NCBI RefSeq assembly: GCF_049896245.1
Contig: NZ_JAFCTX010000001.1
Coordinates: 1 to 64,000 of the forward strand
DNA: 64,000 nt
From: Cypionkella sp049896245
GTDB taxonomy: Bacteria > Pseudomonadota > Alphaproteobacteria > Rhodobacterales > Rhodobacteraceae
Reading direction: 5' to 3'
Shown: positions 53,228 through 62,110 of the stretch, piece by piece
How the letters are laid out: each line of letters starts with the position of its first letter
How positions within the stretch are numbered: the stretch's first letter is position 1
Notes under the pieces: model-generated
The model's input: only the letters and a program-made list of their open reading frames with translations
Database searches by the model: none
Told to the model about the DNA's origin: nothing
Made by a program: the position numbers and the translations under genes

Positions 53228-55660
53228 TCACGCGCGAATGCGCTCATTCTTTGCATCCCACAGCGGCGCATCTGCCTGCACCACGGCTGGATAGCGCTGC
53301 CCGAAAATCTCCACCTCCACCGCCTGCCCCGGCAGGTTCAGATCGGCCCGCAACATGCCCAGCCCGATGCAAGCGCCGACGCGGTGACCGTAATAGCCGC
53401 TGGTGATTTCACCCACCACCGTATCGCCCGCCCAGATCGTTGACATATAGGGCGGGTCCTGATCGCCCGCCTCGATCAGCAAGGTGCAGAACCGCTTGCC
53501 CACACCGCGCTGTTTTTGCGCCAGCAGAGCCGCCTTGCCGGGGAAATCCTGCGGCTTGTCGAATTTGATGAAGCGATCGAGGCCACCCTCCAGCAAGGTG
53601 TAATCGGTGGAAAGATCGCCTTTCCACGCGCGATAACCCTTTTCCACCCGCAAGGAGTTCAGCGCGAACATGCCGAACGGCACCGCACCCCCAGCCAAGA
53701 TCGCATCATAAATCGCCGGCATCCGCGCGGGGGTGGCATGCACCTCCCAGCCCAATTCTCCGGCAAAGCTGACGCGGAAAAGCGCGCAATCCTGTCCTGC
53801 CACGACAGCGGGTTGCACCGACAGCCAAGGCGCGCTGAGGTCAGCTTCGGTCAGCCCCGCCAAAAAGTCGCGCGATTTCGGTCCGGTGACAATCAGGCAG
53901 GTGAAATCATTGGTGCGGTCGCGGAAAGTCAGCCCGGCGGCCATGTCGCGGCGCAGCCAATCGGCGTCATGGCTTTGCGCCACGGCGGCGGTGATCAGGG
54001 TGAAGGCATCCTCCTCGCGCCGCACCACCGACATTTCGGTCACGATTCGGCCTTGATCATCGGGGAAATACGCCAGACCCATCCGGCCGATCTTTGGCAA
54101 AGCGCCCGAGATGCGGCCCGCCAACCACTCTGCCGTCCCCGGCCCTTCGACCTCAAACCGCGAGAAACCGGGCAGATCGAGCACGCCCACGCCATCGCGC
54201 ACTGCTTCACATTCTGCCTTCACTGCACCGAACCACGGGCCTTCACGATTCCATGTGCGCTGCGCATCCTCAGACACATCATCACCCGGACGGGCGTACC
54301 ACAAAGGCCGCTCCCAGCCGTTGAACGGGCCAAACTGCGCACCTAACGCTGCCGTGCGGTCGTGCAGCGGTGACAGTTTCTTGCCGCGCCCTTCGCCCCA
54401 GACATGATGCGGGAAGTGGATGGCGTATTCGTGGCCATACACCTCCATGCCTTTGGCAACGCAGTAGTCCTGATCTTCAAATCCTGTGAAACGGCGTGGA
54501 TCACAGGACCACATGTCCCATTCGGTGGCACCTTGGGTGATCCACTCGGCCAGAACCTTGCCGGCACCCCCGGCCTGACAGATGCCAAAGGTGAACACGC
54601 AAGCCTCATAGGCGTTCGGCACCCTCGGCATCGGGCCGATCAGCGGGTTGCCGTCGGGGGTGTAGGGGATCGGGCCGTTGATCACTTTGGTCAGCGGAGC
54701 CGTCTCCAGCAGTGGCACGCGGGCCATGGCGTCAGTGATATACCACTCCAACCGCTCCAGATCGTCAGGGAACAGTTGGAAGCTGAAATCTTCGGGGAAC
54801 GGATCATCCTTGGTCACCCAATGGGCTTTGCCGTTCTTCTCATAGGGGCCAAGGTTAAAGCCATTTTTCTCTTGCCGCAGGTAGTAGCTGCTGTCGACAT
54901 CACGCAGCAGTGGCAGCTTGTGGCCGACGGCTTTGGTACGGGCCTCGACCTCGGGGATGGTGTCAAACAGCATATATTGATGGCTCATCACCATCATCGG
55001 CACCTCGCGGCCAAACCATTTGCCGACTTCGCGGGCGTAATAGCCCGCTGCGTTGACCACGATTTCGCAGCGAATATCGCCTTTATGGGTTTCGACCACC
55101 CATTCCTCGCCCTCACGCCGCACGCCCGTCGCCGGGCAAAACCGTTCAATCCGCGCGCCCATCTGCCGCGCGCCCTTCGCCAAGGCTTGGGTCAACTGCG
55201 CCGGGTCAATGTCGCCGTCATAGGGGTCATACAAAGCCCCCACCAGATCATGGGTCGCAATGAAGGGATAAACCTCGGCAATCTGATCCGGCGTCAGGAT
55301 CTTCAGATCCATGCCCTGATAGCGGCCCATGCCGACGACACGCTGAAACTCCTGCAAACGCTCCTGAGTGTGCGCCAACCGGATCGAGCCGGTGACATTG
55401 TAATTCATCGGATAATCGACCGCATCGCCCAAGCCGCGATAGAGTTCCGCCGAATAGCGCTGCATGTTCATCACAGACCAAGACGACGAGAACGTCGGTA
55501 CATTGCCTGCCGCGTGCCAGGTGGAGCCTGCGGTCAACTCATTCTTCTCCAGCAAAACGCAATCGGTCCAGCCCGCCTTGCACAGATGGTACAGGCTGGA
55601 GGCACCGACAGCACCGCCCCCGATGATAACAACGCGCGCGGTTTTGGGAAAATCAGACAT
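53228..55660 (-). CDS. FAD-dependent dimethylglycine/sarcosine-type dehydrogenase with GcvT domain, copy 2
   Basis: An 810-residue paralogue of the next gene with the same domain order: RVVIIGGGAVGASSLYHL, AGSTWHAAGN with His49 at the likely covalent FAD site, and a C-terminal GcvT domain (SFAGELGWEVHATPARMPAIYD, RVEKGYRAWKGDLSTDYTLLEGGLDRFIKFDKPQDFPGK). The two copies are clearly diverged, so they probably take different substrates, for example dimethylglycine and sarcosine (inference). It is the first gene of the operon, 128 bp from a divergent LysR gene, and CGGAG precedes the ATG at 55660. Confidence 0.92.
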   Translation of the reverse strand: MSDFPKTARVVIIGGGAVGASSLYHLCKAGWTDCVLLEKNELTAGSTWHAAGNVPTFSSSWSVMNMQRYSAELYRGLGDAVDYPMNYNVTGSIRLAHTQERLQEFQRVVGMGRYQGMDLKILTPDQIAEVYPFIATHDLVGALYDPYDGDIDPAQLTQALAKGARQMGARIERFCPATGVRREGEEWVVETHKGDIRCEIVVNAAGYYAREVGKWFGREVPMMVMSHQYMLFDTIPEVEARTKAVGHKLPLLRDVDSSYYLRQEKNGFNLGPYEKNGKAHWVTKDDPFPEDFSFQLFPDDLERLEWYITDAMARVPLLETAPLTKVINGPIPYTPDGNPLIGPMPRVPNAYEACVFTFGICQAGGAGKVLAEWITQGATEWDMWSCDPRRFTGFEDQDYCVAKGMEVYGHEYAIHFPHHVWGEGRGKKLSPLHDRTAALGAQFGPFNGWERPLWYARPGDDVSEDAQRTWNREGPWFGAVKAECEAVRDGVGVLDLPGFSRFEVEGPGTAEWLAGRISGALPKIGRMGLAYFPDDQGRIVTEMSVVRREEDAFTLITAAVAQSHDADWLRRDMAAGLTFRDRTNDFTCLIVTGPKSRDFLAGLTEADLSAPWLSVQPAVVAGQDCALFRVSFAGELGWEVHATPARMPAIYDAILAGGAVPFGMFALNSLRVEKGYRAWKGDLSTDYTLLEGGLDRFIKFDKPQDFPGKAALLAQKQRGVGKRFCTLLIEAGDQDPPYMSTIWAGDTVVGEITSGYYGHRVGACIGLGMLRADLNLPGQAVEVEIFGQRYPAVVQADAPLWDAKNERIRA

Positions 55661-55696
55661 GCTTGGCTCCGGGTATTGCACCACCCTTATCAGACG

Positions 55697-55729
55697 GCGG
55701 CTTTGCGCTTTCAATTCCCCCAAAGCCGC
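55697..55729. promoter_or_regulatory. candidate LysR operator between divergent genes
   Basis: GCGGCTTTG (55697-55705) and CAAAGCCGC (55721-55729) are a perfect 9-bp inverted repeat with 15 bases between, in the 128-bp gap between lysR-type and operon starts. LysR proteins commonly bind such dyads (the inner TTTG...CAAA fits a T-N11-A type), and the spot is 59 bp before the LysR start. Confidence 0.55.
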
Positions 55730-55789
55730 GCTATTGATCGAGTGAACCGATCAGCGCAAAACATCGGACGCATAGCAGCGGAGCAGACC

Positions 55790-56659
55790 ATGCAAATCGA
55801 ACTTCTTGATACGTTCCTTGATCTTGTGGAAACCCGCAGCTTTCACCGCACCGCCGATCGGCTGGATGTGACGCAATCCACCGTCTCGGCCCGCGTGCAA
55901 ACGCTGGAGGCCGCGGTAGGCGCGCGGTTGTTCACAAGATCGCGCGCCGGCACCGATCTGACCACCGAGGGCCTGCGGTTTGAGACCCATGCCCGGATGC
56001 TGCGGCGCGACTGGAATGAGGCCAAGCGCGCCGTGGCCCCTACAGGCGAATCCGCTGTCATCATGCGTTTGGGTATCCAGAATGATCTGGCCGACGCGTT
56101 TATCGGTGATCTGCTGGCCGATTTCCGGCGGATGTTTCCGCAAATGGCCTTCTACATCGAGCCGGATTATTCCGCGCAGATGTGTGCTGATATCGTCGCA
56201 GGGGTGCATGATTTCGCGGTGCTGTTCACGCCGAAACCGCATCCCGATCTGCATTTCGTAACTTTGGCCGACCTGCCCTATCGTCTGATCAGTTCGGATG
56301 CCACGACGCGGGCCGAGATCAAGCTGGAGACCTATATCTCGGGCCATTTCTCGGCAGCTTTCGAGCAAGCCCACCGCACCGCCCTGCCCGAGTTGATTGG
56401 CGCACCCCTGTCGGTTGGCCAAAGCTCGACAATCGCCTCGCTGCTGCTGGCCACTGGCGGATCAGGGTTTGTGATGGCTGAGAAAGCCGCTGAAATGGTC
56501 GCGACCGGACGCTTCAAATACGTGGCCGATGTCGAAGCCATCGACCAGCCGGTGTTTGCGGCGATGCATTTGCGCCAGCGGGTGTCAAAGGCCCACCGCA
56601 AGCTGACGCGGATGCTGGCCAAACGCTTCCTGCGCAGCAGCGATCCCGCGCGGGGCTAA
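55790..56659 (+). CDS. LysR-family transcriptional regulator
   Basis: A 289-residue LysR regulator. Helix-turn-helix LLDTFLDLVETRSFHRTADRLDVTQSTVSARVQTLEAAVGARLFTRSRAG, then a periplasmic-binding-protein-like effector domain. GGAGCAGACC precedes the ATG; the frame itself opens far upstream across the antisense of the operon and is not real there. Being divergent from the dehydrogenase/MttB operon, it probably regulates it in response to a methylated compound (inference). Confidence 0.92.
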   Translation: MQIELLDTFLDLVETRSFHRTADRLDVTQSTVSARVQTLEAAVGARLFTRSRAGTDLTTEGLRFETHARMLRRDWNEAKRAVAPTGESAVIMRLGIQNDLADAFIGDLLADFRRMFPQMAFYIEPDYSAQMCADIVAGVHDFAVLFTPKPHPDLHFVTLADLPYRLISSDATTRAEIKLETYISGHFSAAFEQAHRTALPELIGAPLSVGQSSTIASLLLATGGSGFVMAEKAAEMVATGRFKYVADVEAIDQPVFAAMHLRQRVSKAHRKLTRMLAKRFLRSSDPARG

Positions 56660-56679
56660 GCGTTCAGGGGTATATCCAA

Positions 56680-56756
56680 CGCCGCCCCGGACTTGATCCG
56701 GGGCCTGCTGCATCTTGGCTGCCGCCATGAGGCCCCGGAGTACGTCCGGGGCGGCG
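56680..56756. repeat. palindromic CCCCGGACTTGATCCGGGG-type element between convergent genes
   Basis: Outer arms CGCCGCCCCGGA and TCCGGGGCGGCG enclose two smaller hairpins, CCCCGGACTTGATCCGGGG and GGCCCCGGAGTACGTCCGGG. The core is the kind of dispersed palindrome seen in many alphaproteobacteria. It lies between the convergent LysR and PHP genes and can act as a bidirectional transcript end. Confidence 0.7.
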
Positions 56757-56785
56757 TAGTGTTAAATCCAGACCGACTGCATGTC

Positions 56786-57745
56786 TTAGGGTGCAATACG
56801 CGGGTTCTTAGCCAAAGCGCCCTCAACCCAGATCGGATTTGACCACGCCCGCTTGCCCGCCGCGTCAATCACCGCCACCCGCAACCATGGCGAGTTGTTC
56901 AGCCGTGCCAGCGGCACCTCGGCGCGGGTCAGCGAATGGCCATGCACCGCCTTCGCCCCGGTGCCATGCCCGATCGCCACAACCGAAACCACCGCCGAAC
57001 ATTCAACGACGACGTGATCACCCTCAATCCGCACATCGCGCAGTTCTGGCCCTTGGCTGGAGTAGAAATGGCCCGCCTTCAGGGCCGCAAGCAAAGCCTC
57101 TGGCGTGTTGGTTTCCGATTTCACCATCACCCAGCCGCCGAAGTGATCGGGTTCCGAGAAATGTGCGTCATCGGTGGCGATCATGCTCAGATGACGGCCC
57201 TCGGTCAGCAAAAGATCGGCGATGGCGAAGCCATCCGGGCGATCACATCCCGTATCGCAGCCGGTGTTATAAACCTCAACCGCGTGAGCGGCAGTGATGC
57301 TGCGGGCATCGGCCAAGGTCAGCCCCGACCATTGCGGATGCGCAATAGCGACAAACGCCCCGGCCGCAACCGCCCGCGCGGCAATCTCTGGCCCGGTTTC
57401 TTGGCCCACGACCGGAATGAAGCTGGGGCTGTTCGAGGCCGCGAAATCGGCGGGCAACCCCACCGCCAGAATATGCCACAACTCGCCATTCGCCATAGCG
57501 CCGGAATGAAGCTCTGCGCCCAAAATCGTGGTGAAACCTGGGTCGCGCATCGGCTTGGTGTCAACAACCGGATAGCCATAAATCCCGACGAAATGGTCGG
57601 TGAGTGCGATGAAATCATAGCCCTCGGCTTTATAGCGCCGACACACTTCCTCGGGCAGCAGCACGCCATCCGAACGTGTCGAATGGGTGTGCAGGTTGCC
57701 GCGCCAGAATTGGCCGGGGGCAGTGAAGGCGGGATCGCGTTGCAT
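56786..57745 (-). CDS. PHP-domain phosphoesterase, CehA/McbA-like
   Basis: A 319-residue metal-dependent hydrolase: NLHTHSTRSDGVLLPEEVCRRYKAEGYDFIALTDH holds the PHP HxH and Asp, then GAELHSG, VGQETGPEIA, AIAHPQWSGL, VEVYNTGCD and ATDDAHF carry the remaining metal ligands. The sequence resembles CehA/McbA family proteins acting on phosphate or carbamate-like esters. AAGGAG precedes the ATG at 57745. Its link to the amine operon is only proximity. Confidence 0.87.
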   Translation of the reverse strand: MQRDPAFTAPGQFWRGNLHTHSTRSDGVLLPEEVCRRYKAEGYDFIALTDHFVGIYGYPVVDTKPMRDPGFTTILGAELHSGAMANGELWHILAVGLPADFAASNSPSFIPVVGQETGPEIAARAVAAGAFVAIAHPQWSGLTLADARSITAAHAVEVYNTGCDTGCDRPDGFAIADLLLTEGRHLSMIATDDAHFSEPDHFGGWVMVKSETNTPEALLAALKAGHFYSSQGPELRDVRIEGDHVVVECSAVVSVVAIGHGTGAKAVHGHSLTRAEVPLARLNNSPWLRVAVIDAAGKRAWSNPIWVEGALAKNPRIAP

Positions 57746-57850
57746 CAAAGGCTCCTTGCAGGTCATTGGCGGCACTTTAGTCAAGCAGCCGTGACAGTCC
57801 AGTGACGGCGGGGTGGGTTTGGAAAGGCCCCAGGCGCGCAGGCAAAGCCG

Positions 57851-58579
57851 TTACCCACGCCCGATATACGGCATGTCGCGCGCCATGATCGTCAGGAACG
57901 GCACGTTCACCTCCAGCGGCAGATTGGCCATGTGCAGCACGGCACCCGCCACATGCGCCACATCCATCACCGGCTCGACCGCGACTTGCCCGTTGGCCTG
58001 CATCACGCCTTTGGTAAAGCCCGCCGCCATATCGGTCAGCGCATTGCCGATGTCGATCTGCCCCGCTGCGATGTCAAACGCCCGCCCGTCCAGCCCCAGC
58101 GTGCGGGTAAGGCCAGTCACCGCATGTTTCGACATGGTGTAAGGCGCGGAACCGGGGCGCGGCACATGCGCCGAGATCGAGCCGTTGTTGATGATCCGCC
58201 CGCCACGCGGGTTCTGGTGCCGCATCAGCCGAAACGCCGCCCGCGCGCATAGAAACATGCCGGTGATGTTGGTATTGGACACCGCCAGCCATTGCTCGAC
58301 CGAGATTTCGTCAATCGTTGCCGCCGGGGCCGAAATGCCCGCGTTGTTGAACAGCACATCCAGCCGGGACAGCTTGGCAAAGGCGGCATCGACCTCTGCC
58401 GGGTTGGTCACATCAGCGGCGAGCAGCAAGGCAGGCTGGCCATCTGCCGTTTCGGCCAATACCTCGGCGCGGCGTCCCATCAGCGCCACGGTCCAACCCG
58501 CCGCAAGAAAAGCCCGCGCCGTCGCCCTTCCAATCCCCGAACCCGCCCCGGTGATCAGAATGGTTTTGCGGTCGCTCAT
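57851..58579 (-). CDS. SDR family oxidoreductase
   Basis: A 242-residue short-chain dehydrogenase. TGAGSGIGRATARAF cofactor loop, NNAGISAPAATIDE, catalytic SISAHVPRPGSAPYTMSKHAV (Ser and YxxxK), and a C-terminal IMARDMPYIGRG. A classical NAD(P)-dependent enzyme of unknown substrate. It is 42 bp from dgkA and 105 bp from the PHP gene on the same strand, so dgkA-SDR-PHP may be a transcription unit. Confidence 0.86.
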   Translation of the reverse strand: MSDRKTILITGAGSGIGRATARAFLAAGWTVALMGRRAEVLAETADGQPALLLAADVTNPAEVDAAFAKLSRLDVLFNNAGISAPAATIDEISVEQWLAVSNTNITGMFLCARAAFRLMRHQNPRGGRIINNGSISAHVPRPGSAPYTMSKHAVTGLTRTLGLDGRAFDIAAGQIDIGNALTDMAAGFTKGVMQANGQVAVEPVMDVAHVAGAVLHMANLPLEVNVPFLTIMARDMPYIGRG

Positions 58580-58621
58580 CTTGGCACTCCCGTAGCGGTT
58601 TGGCTGAACACTAACCGGGCA

Positions 58622-58984
58622 TCAGAAAAGGGCAAGCAGAGCGAACACCCATGTCGCGATATAGCCCAGTCCCATCACCGCCACCGCAGCCGAGCCCGTA
58701 TCTTTCGCAGCCTTGGCAAGTGGGTGTTTTTCGGTTGAGATATAGTCGATCGTCGCCTCAATCGCCGAGTTCACCAGCTCTAGCGCCAACAGCAGCAGAC
58801 CCTGCGCCACGATCAGCGCGCAGGCCCACAGCGGCGGACGCAAGATCGCCAGCGCCACCCAAGCCGCCAGATTGACCCCCACCCATTGCCGCAGACTTTT
58901 CTCTTCGCGCCAGCCATGCCGCCAACCATCCCAAGAATACCCGGCGGTGCGTAAAATCCGGCGGCCTTCCTCGGCAAGCTTCAT
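58622..58984 (-). CDS. dgkA: diacylglycerol kinase
   Basis: A 120-residue three-span membrane enzyme. RRILRTAGYSWDGWRHGWREEKSLRQWVGVNLAAW, LALELVNSAIEATIDYIS and KHPLAKAAKDTGSAAVAVMGL give the DgkA signature, with the conserved Glu and Asn-Ser-Ala-Ile-Glu. It recycles diacylglycerol to phosphatidate. GGAG precedes the ATG at 58984. Its upstream DNA from 59015 on now belongs to an integrated element; the ancestral neighbour was the tRNA-Thr gene. Confidence 0.95.
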   Translation of the reverse strand: MKLAEEGRRILRTAGYSWDGWRHGWREEKSLRQWVGVNLAAWVALAILRPPLWACALIVAQGLLLLALELVNSAIEATIDYISTEKHPLAKAAKDTGSAAVAVMGLGYIATWVFALLALF

Positions 58985-59014
58985 CGCAAGGCTCCGCTTT
59001 GGGAAAGGTGGAAA

Positions 59015-59030
59015 TGGTGCCCCCATCAGG
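59015..59030 (-). other. left attachment-site repeat (attL)
   Basis: TGGTGCCCCCATCAGG, identical to the 3' end of the tRNA-Thr gene at 63711-63726. It is 30 bp upstream of the dgkA start, so the ancestral chromosome carried the tRNA just before dgkA. Confidence 0.82.
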
Positions 59031-59154
59031 CGTGCAGACGGGAAATCGAACACCTCAAATGTATATCATATCAACGCTTTAGAACTTTCCGCGCCCTCGA
59101 TTGTGGACCTAACGTGGCCTTGTTTGTGGACCTCAGAAAGTCTCCGGTCAAGCG

Positions 59155-59694
59155 TTGTCTTTTGGCGTCATCAAGAACAATCGCCGCTTCTGCGTGGCGA
59201 ATTTTTATGAACACTTATCCGGTCTCCTTGATGGCGAGTATTGCTCTCAAAAGACCGGAACGAAACCGGGACAGGTCCAGACCGTCATCAGGACCAAGCG
59301 GAACCACGTTTACGCCTACGACCCCCAGCCCGAGGACGCCTTTGTGTACACGTGGCTGATGGGGTCGGAGAAACGCCACCTGCTGACCACAAGGACCATT
59401 GACCAGTATCAAGCGGCGGTGGACTGGGCTGTGGGCATGGCGGACCAGATGGCGAACCCTATCGAGGTCGTCACGGTCAGCGGGGTGGAATACCTCAAGC
59501 GCAACAGGGATGCTCTTGAAGCGCACCTAGACAACCCTGCGCCCCGCTGGTCGTCATACAAGCACAAGCTTAAGCGCAAGTATGGCTTGGACATTGATGC
59601 GCCGGACGAAAAACACGGCGGGCCATTTGAAGGAACTCACTCGCGCTACATTTTGAAATCCCGCGTCACCTTAGCACAGGGGGAGAGCGCATGA
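59155..59694 (+). CDS. hypothetical protein of the integrated element
   Basis: A 179-residue protein starting at TTG 59155 (no ATG or GTG lies upstream in frame). Sequence includes FYEHLSGLLDGEYC, TVIRTKRNHVYAYDPQPEDAFVYTWLMGSEKRHLLTTRTIDQYQAAVDWAVGMADQM. I recognise no domain; it is not an integrase. Its stop overlaps the start of a 33-residue ORF by ATGA, so it heads a coupled string leading to the primase. Confidence 0.6.
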   Translation: MSFGVIKNNRRFCVANFYEHLSGLLDGEYCSQKTGTKPGQVQTVIRTKRNHVYAYDPQPEDAFVYTWLMGSEKRHLLTTRTIDQYQAAVDWAVGMADQMANPIEVVTVSGVEYLKRNRDALEAHLDNPAPRWSSYKHKLKRKYGLDIDAPDEKHGGPFEGTHSRYILKSRVTLAQGESA

Positions 59695-59792
59695 CCGTCT
59701 TGCAACTCGCCCGCTTGCGCCGTGCATTGGGGGTTTCTGCCCCTCTTGCCATGCTGCTGGCATCGCTAATCTATGGGGAGGGCCGGGAATGA
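59691..59792 (+). CDS. 33-residue coupled small ORF
   Basis: MTVLQLARLRRALGVSAPLAMLLASLIYGEGRE. It begins in the ATGA at the end of the 179-residue gene and ends in the ATGA of the primase start, so both junctions share four bases. A hydrophobic C-terminal half suggests membrane contact or simply a spacer peptide. The tight couplings support translation. Confidence 0.6.
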   Translation: MTVLQLARLRRALGVSAPLAMLLASLIYGEGRE

Positions 59793-60661
59793 CCGAGGCA
59801 CATATTTTGACCCAAGCGCTGGGTGGCGAATGGCGGGGCAATAGTGGGCTTGCGCCTTGCCCGGTCTGCCAGTCCGAGCGCCGCGCCGATCAACGCGGGC
59901 TTTCGATCCGGGCCGATGGCGGGGCATTGCTGGCGTTCTGCCACAAGAGCGGCTGCGATTTTCGCGATATTGTGCGGGCAGCGGGACTGCCGCGCGATGC
60001 CCTGCGCATAGATCCACAAGCCGCACGGGAAGCCGATGCCAAGCGCGAAGCCTATGCCGTTGAACAACTCACCAAGGCGCGGCGGCTCTGGGCGACCTGT
60101 AAGCCTCTGGCTGGCACCAAGGGTGAAGCCTACCTACGCGGGCGCGGTATCACCTGCCCGTTGCCGCCGTCGCTTGGCTGGGCCGCTGATGCCTTCCACG
60201 CGCCCAGCGCACGCTGGCTGTCGGCAATGGTGGGGGACGTGTCCACGGGGGGCGTGCATCGCACCTATTTTGAAAAGTCGGGCATTCGCCTGCCCAAGAC
60301 TGCAAGCCCCAAGATGATGCAAGGCCCCTGTGCAGGCGGCGCTGTGGCGCTGTCAGAGGCACCGGGGCCGTTGGTGGTGTGTGAGGGCATAGAAACGGGC
60401 CTGAGCCTTCTCAGCGGGCTTCTGGCGAGTCCTGCGACGGTTTGGGCGGCGCTGTCCACCTCTGGCATGAAAGCCCTCGCCCTGCCCAAGCCCCCCTGCG
60501 AATTGATCGTGGCGACGGATTCCGATGATGCCGGGGCCGGATGGCAGGCGGGCAATGCCTTGGCCGAGCGCGCGGCGGCTCTGGGCTGGGCCGTCTCAAT
60601 GCTGCCCGCACCTGCGGGGATGGATTGGAACGACGCCCTTCGCGGGGGGATTGCAGCTTGA
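59789..60661 (+). CDS. Toprim-domain primase-like protein
   Basis: A 290-residue phage/plasmid-type primase fragment. An N-terminal zinc motif has CPVC and CHKSGC, a linker follows, and a Toprim domain has LVVCEGIETGLSLLSGL and ELIVATDSDDAGAGWQAGNALAERAAALGW. Such proteins prime replication of phages and mobile elements. Its stop overlaps the TTG start of the next gene (TTGA), so it is coupled to the RepA-like ATPase. The length is normal for the Toprim class. Confidence 0.85.
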   Translation: MTEAHILTQALGGEWRGNSGLAPCPVCQSERRADQRGLSIRADGGALLAFCHKSGCDFRDIVRAAGLPRDALRIDPQAAREADAKREAYAVEQLTKARRLWATCKPLAGTKGEAYLRGRGITCPLPPSLGWAADAFHAPSARWLSAMVGDVSTGGVHRTYFEKSGIRLPKTASPKMMQGPCAGGAVALSEAPGPLVVCEGIETGLSLLSGLLASPATVWAALSTSGMKALALPKPPCELIVATDSDDAGAGWQAGNALAERAAALGWAVSMLPAPAGMDWNDALRGGIAA

Positions 60662-61308
60662 ACCTGCCGCAGCCAATCCCCTTTACACCGCAGGCCGGGG
60701 CCTCGCCGCTGTCCTATGATTTTCAGGCATGGCAAGAGATTGACCCGGCCCAAATCCCCCGGCTGCGGTTTGTCTATGGCGACACCTTCGCGGCGGGATA
60801 CCTGAGTGTCACCTTCGCCGCCCCCAAGACAGGCAAGAGCCTCTTGGCGCTGTCCGAGGCGATAGACGCCGCCACCGGGCGCGGGTTTCTGACAGGCAAG
60901 CCCACCGCGCCGATCAAGGTTTTGTATTACAATGCCGAGGATGAATTAGCCGTCATTCAGGGCCGGGTGGCTGCGGTGTTGCAGGCATGGCAAATCCCGC
61001 AAGCCGAAATCACGGGGCGGCTGTTCGCGGTCTCGGGGGTATCGGCTGAAAGCCCTGTCGTTTTGATCAGGGGCGAGAAAGGCGACATTGCCGAAACCGC
61101 ATTCCAGGCGCTTTCCCATCTGATCAAGCGGGAAGGTATTGCCCTCGCCATATTCGACCCGCTGCAGGACCTGAGCCATAGCCCCGAGACAAACGAGGTT
61201 TTCCGGGCGCTGGGCGGGCGCATCCGGGCGCTGGCGTCCGACACCGGGGCCGCTATCGGGCTTGTCCACCACACGCGCAAGCCTTCCCCCGGCATCGCGC
61301 CAATCTGA
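60658..61308 (+). CDS. RepA/RecA-like ATPase, C-terminally truncated
   Basis: A 216-residue protein starting at TTG 60658. AAA-fold motor: Walker A TFAAPKTGKSLLAL, Walker B IALAIFDPLQDLSHS, and GLVHHTRKPSPG sensor region. RepA-like helicases of mobile elements are usually 100 or more residues longer; here the frame ends three codons later (IAPI). Sequence continuing HRANLNWLFDPRTAWQRREPLF lies in another frame just after, pointing to a deletion or frameshift that removed the rest. Confidence 0.75.
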   Translation: MNLPQPIPFTPQAGASPLSYDFQAWQEIDPAQIPRLRFVYGDTFAAGYLSVTFAAPKTGKSLLALSEAIDAATGRGFLTGKPTAPIKVLYYNAEDELAVIQGRVAAVLQAWQIPQAEITGRLFAVSGVSAESPVVLIRGEKGDIAETAFQALSHLIKREGIALAIFDPLQDLSHSPETNEVFRALGGRIRALASDTGAAIGLVHHTRKPSPGIAPI

Positions 61309-61358
61309 ATTGGCTGTTTGACCCCCGCACCGCATGGCAGCGCCGGGAACCGCTGTTC

Positions 61359-61661
61359 ATGCCTAAGCAAGGCATGGCCTCGCCACCGTCCGAGATAGCC
61401 CGCCTGTTTGCAGACTGGACAGCCGCACGCGCAGCCTTAAACCTTCGGGCGAAAGATGGGCGCTTTGATAACGAGCCTGACCCGCACTTTGAAGCCATGA
61501 TGCGGGCAGAGGATGCGATGATGCTTTTCCCGGCAAAGACGCCTGCCGATCTGGCTATGAAGATTTACGCGGCGCACACTGGCGATGTGGTTGATCGCTG
61601 CCCCGAGTATGAGCCGCTGTTTCAGGAAATCGTGGCGCTTGTGGGGATGCCGCAGAAATAG
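61359..61661 (+). CDS. hypothetical protein of the integrated element
   Basis: A 100-residue protein: SEIARLFADWTAARAALNLRAKDGRFDNEPDPHFEAMMRAEDAMM and a C-terminal DVVDRCPEYEPLFQEIVALVG. Upstream, the same frame continues to HRANLNW at about 61297 without a start, so this could be the surviving end of a longer gene fused across a deletion. No domain recognised. Confidence 0.55.
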   Translation: MPKQGMASPPSEIARLFADWTAARAALNLRAKDGRFDNEPDPHFEAMMRAEDAMMLFPAKTPADLAMKIYAAHTGDVVDRCPEYEPLFQEIVALVGMPQK

Positions 61662-62110
61662 CACCGGGGTTCAACTCATTCGGAGCAAATGCTGGTGTAT
61701 GACCCTAAGATTACCCTAATGTTTTTCGGCCATCCTATGGAGTGTTAGCCCCGCCCAGCGCTGGGCTTTCGCATTGCTAAGCAGGCAAAAATAGGGCGCG
61801 CCAGATCGAGGGTACTTTCCGGCGCGCCTTGTAACCTACTACAAACTGAAAGCACTTATCTTGCTGACAAGGGGGTAACCTGCATGGCCAGCCTTAGTTC
61901 CCGCTTGATCGAGATATTGCGGAACTCGGGCGGCTCTGTGCTTGCGCCCAAGGCCGGGGGCGGTGATATCTCCTGCGCTTTCGCACCGGGGAACCGCATG
62001 CCGGGTTTCGTTCGCACTGAGTGCAACGCTGAAAGGGGGGATGGGTGAGCCGATCCAGACTGACAGGAACCTTAGAAAACCTGAGATTGCCCGGGTCGAT
62101 GACGCACCGC

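Noticed and set aside
59155..59694. Possible integrase for the tRNA-Thr element
   Set aside because: No R-H-R-Y tyrosine recombinase or serine recombinase pattern in the 179-residue protein.
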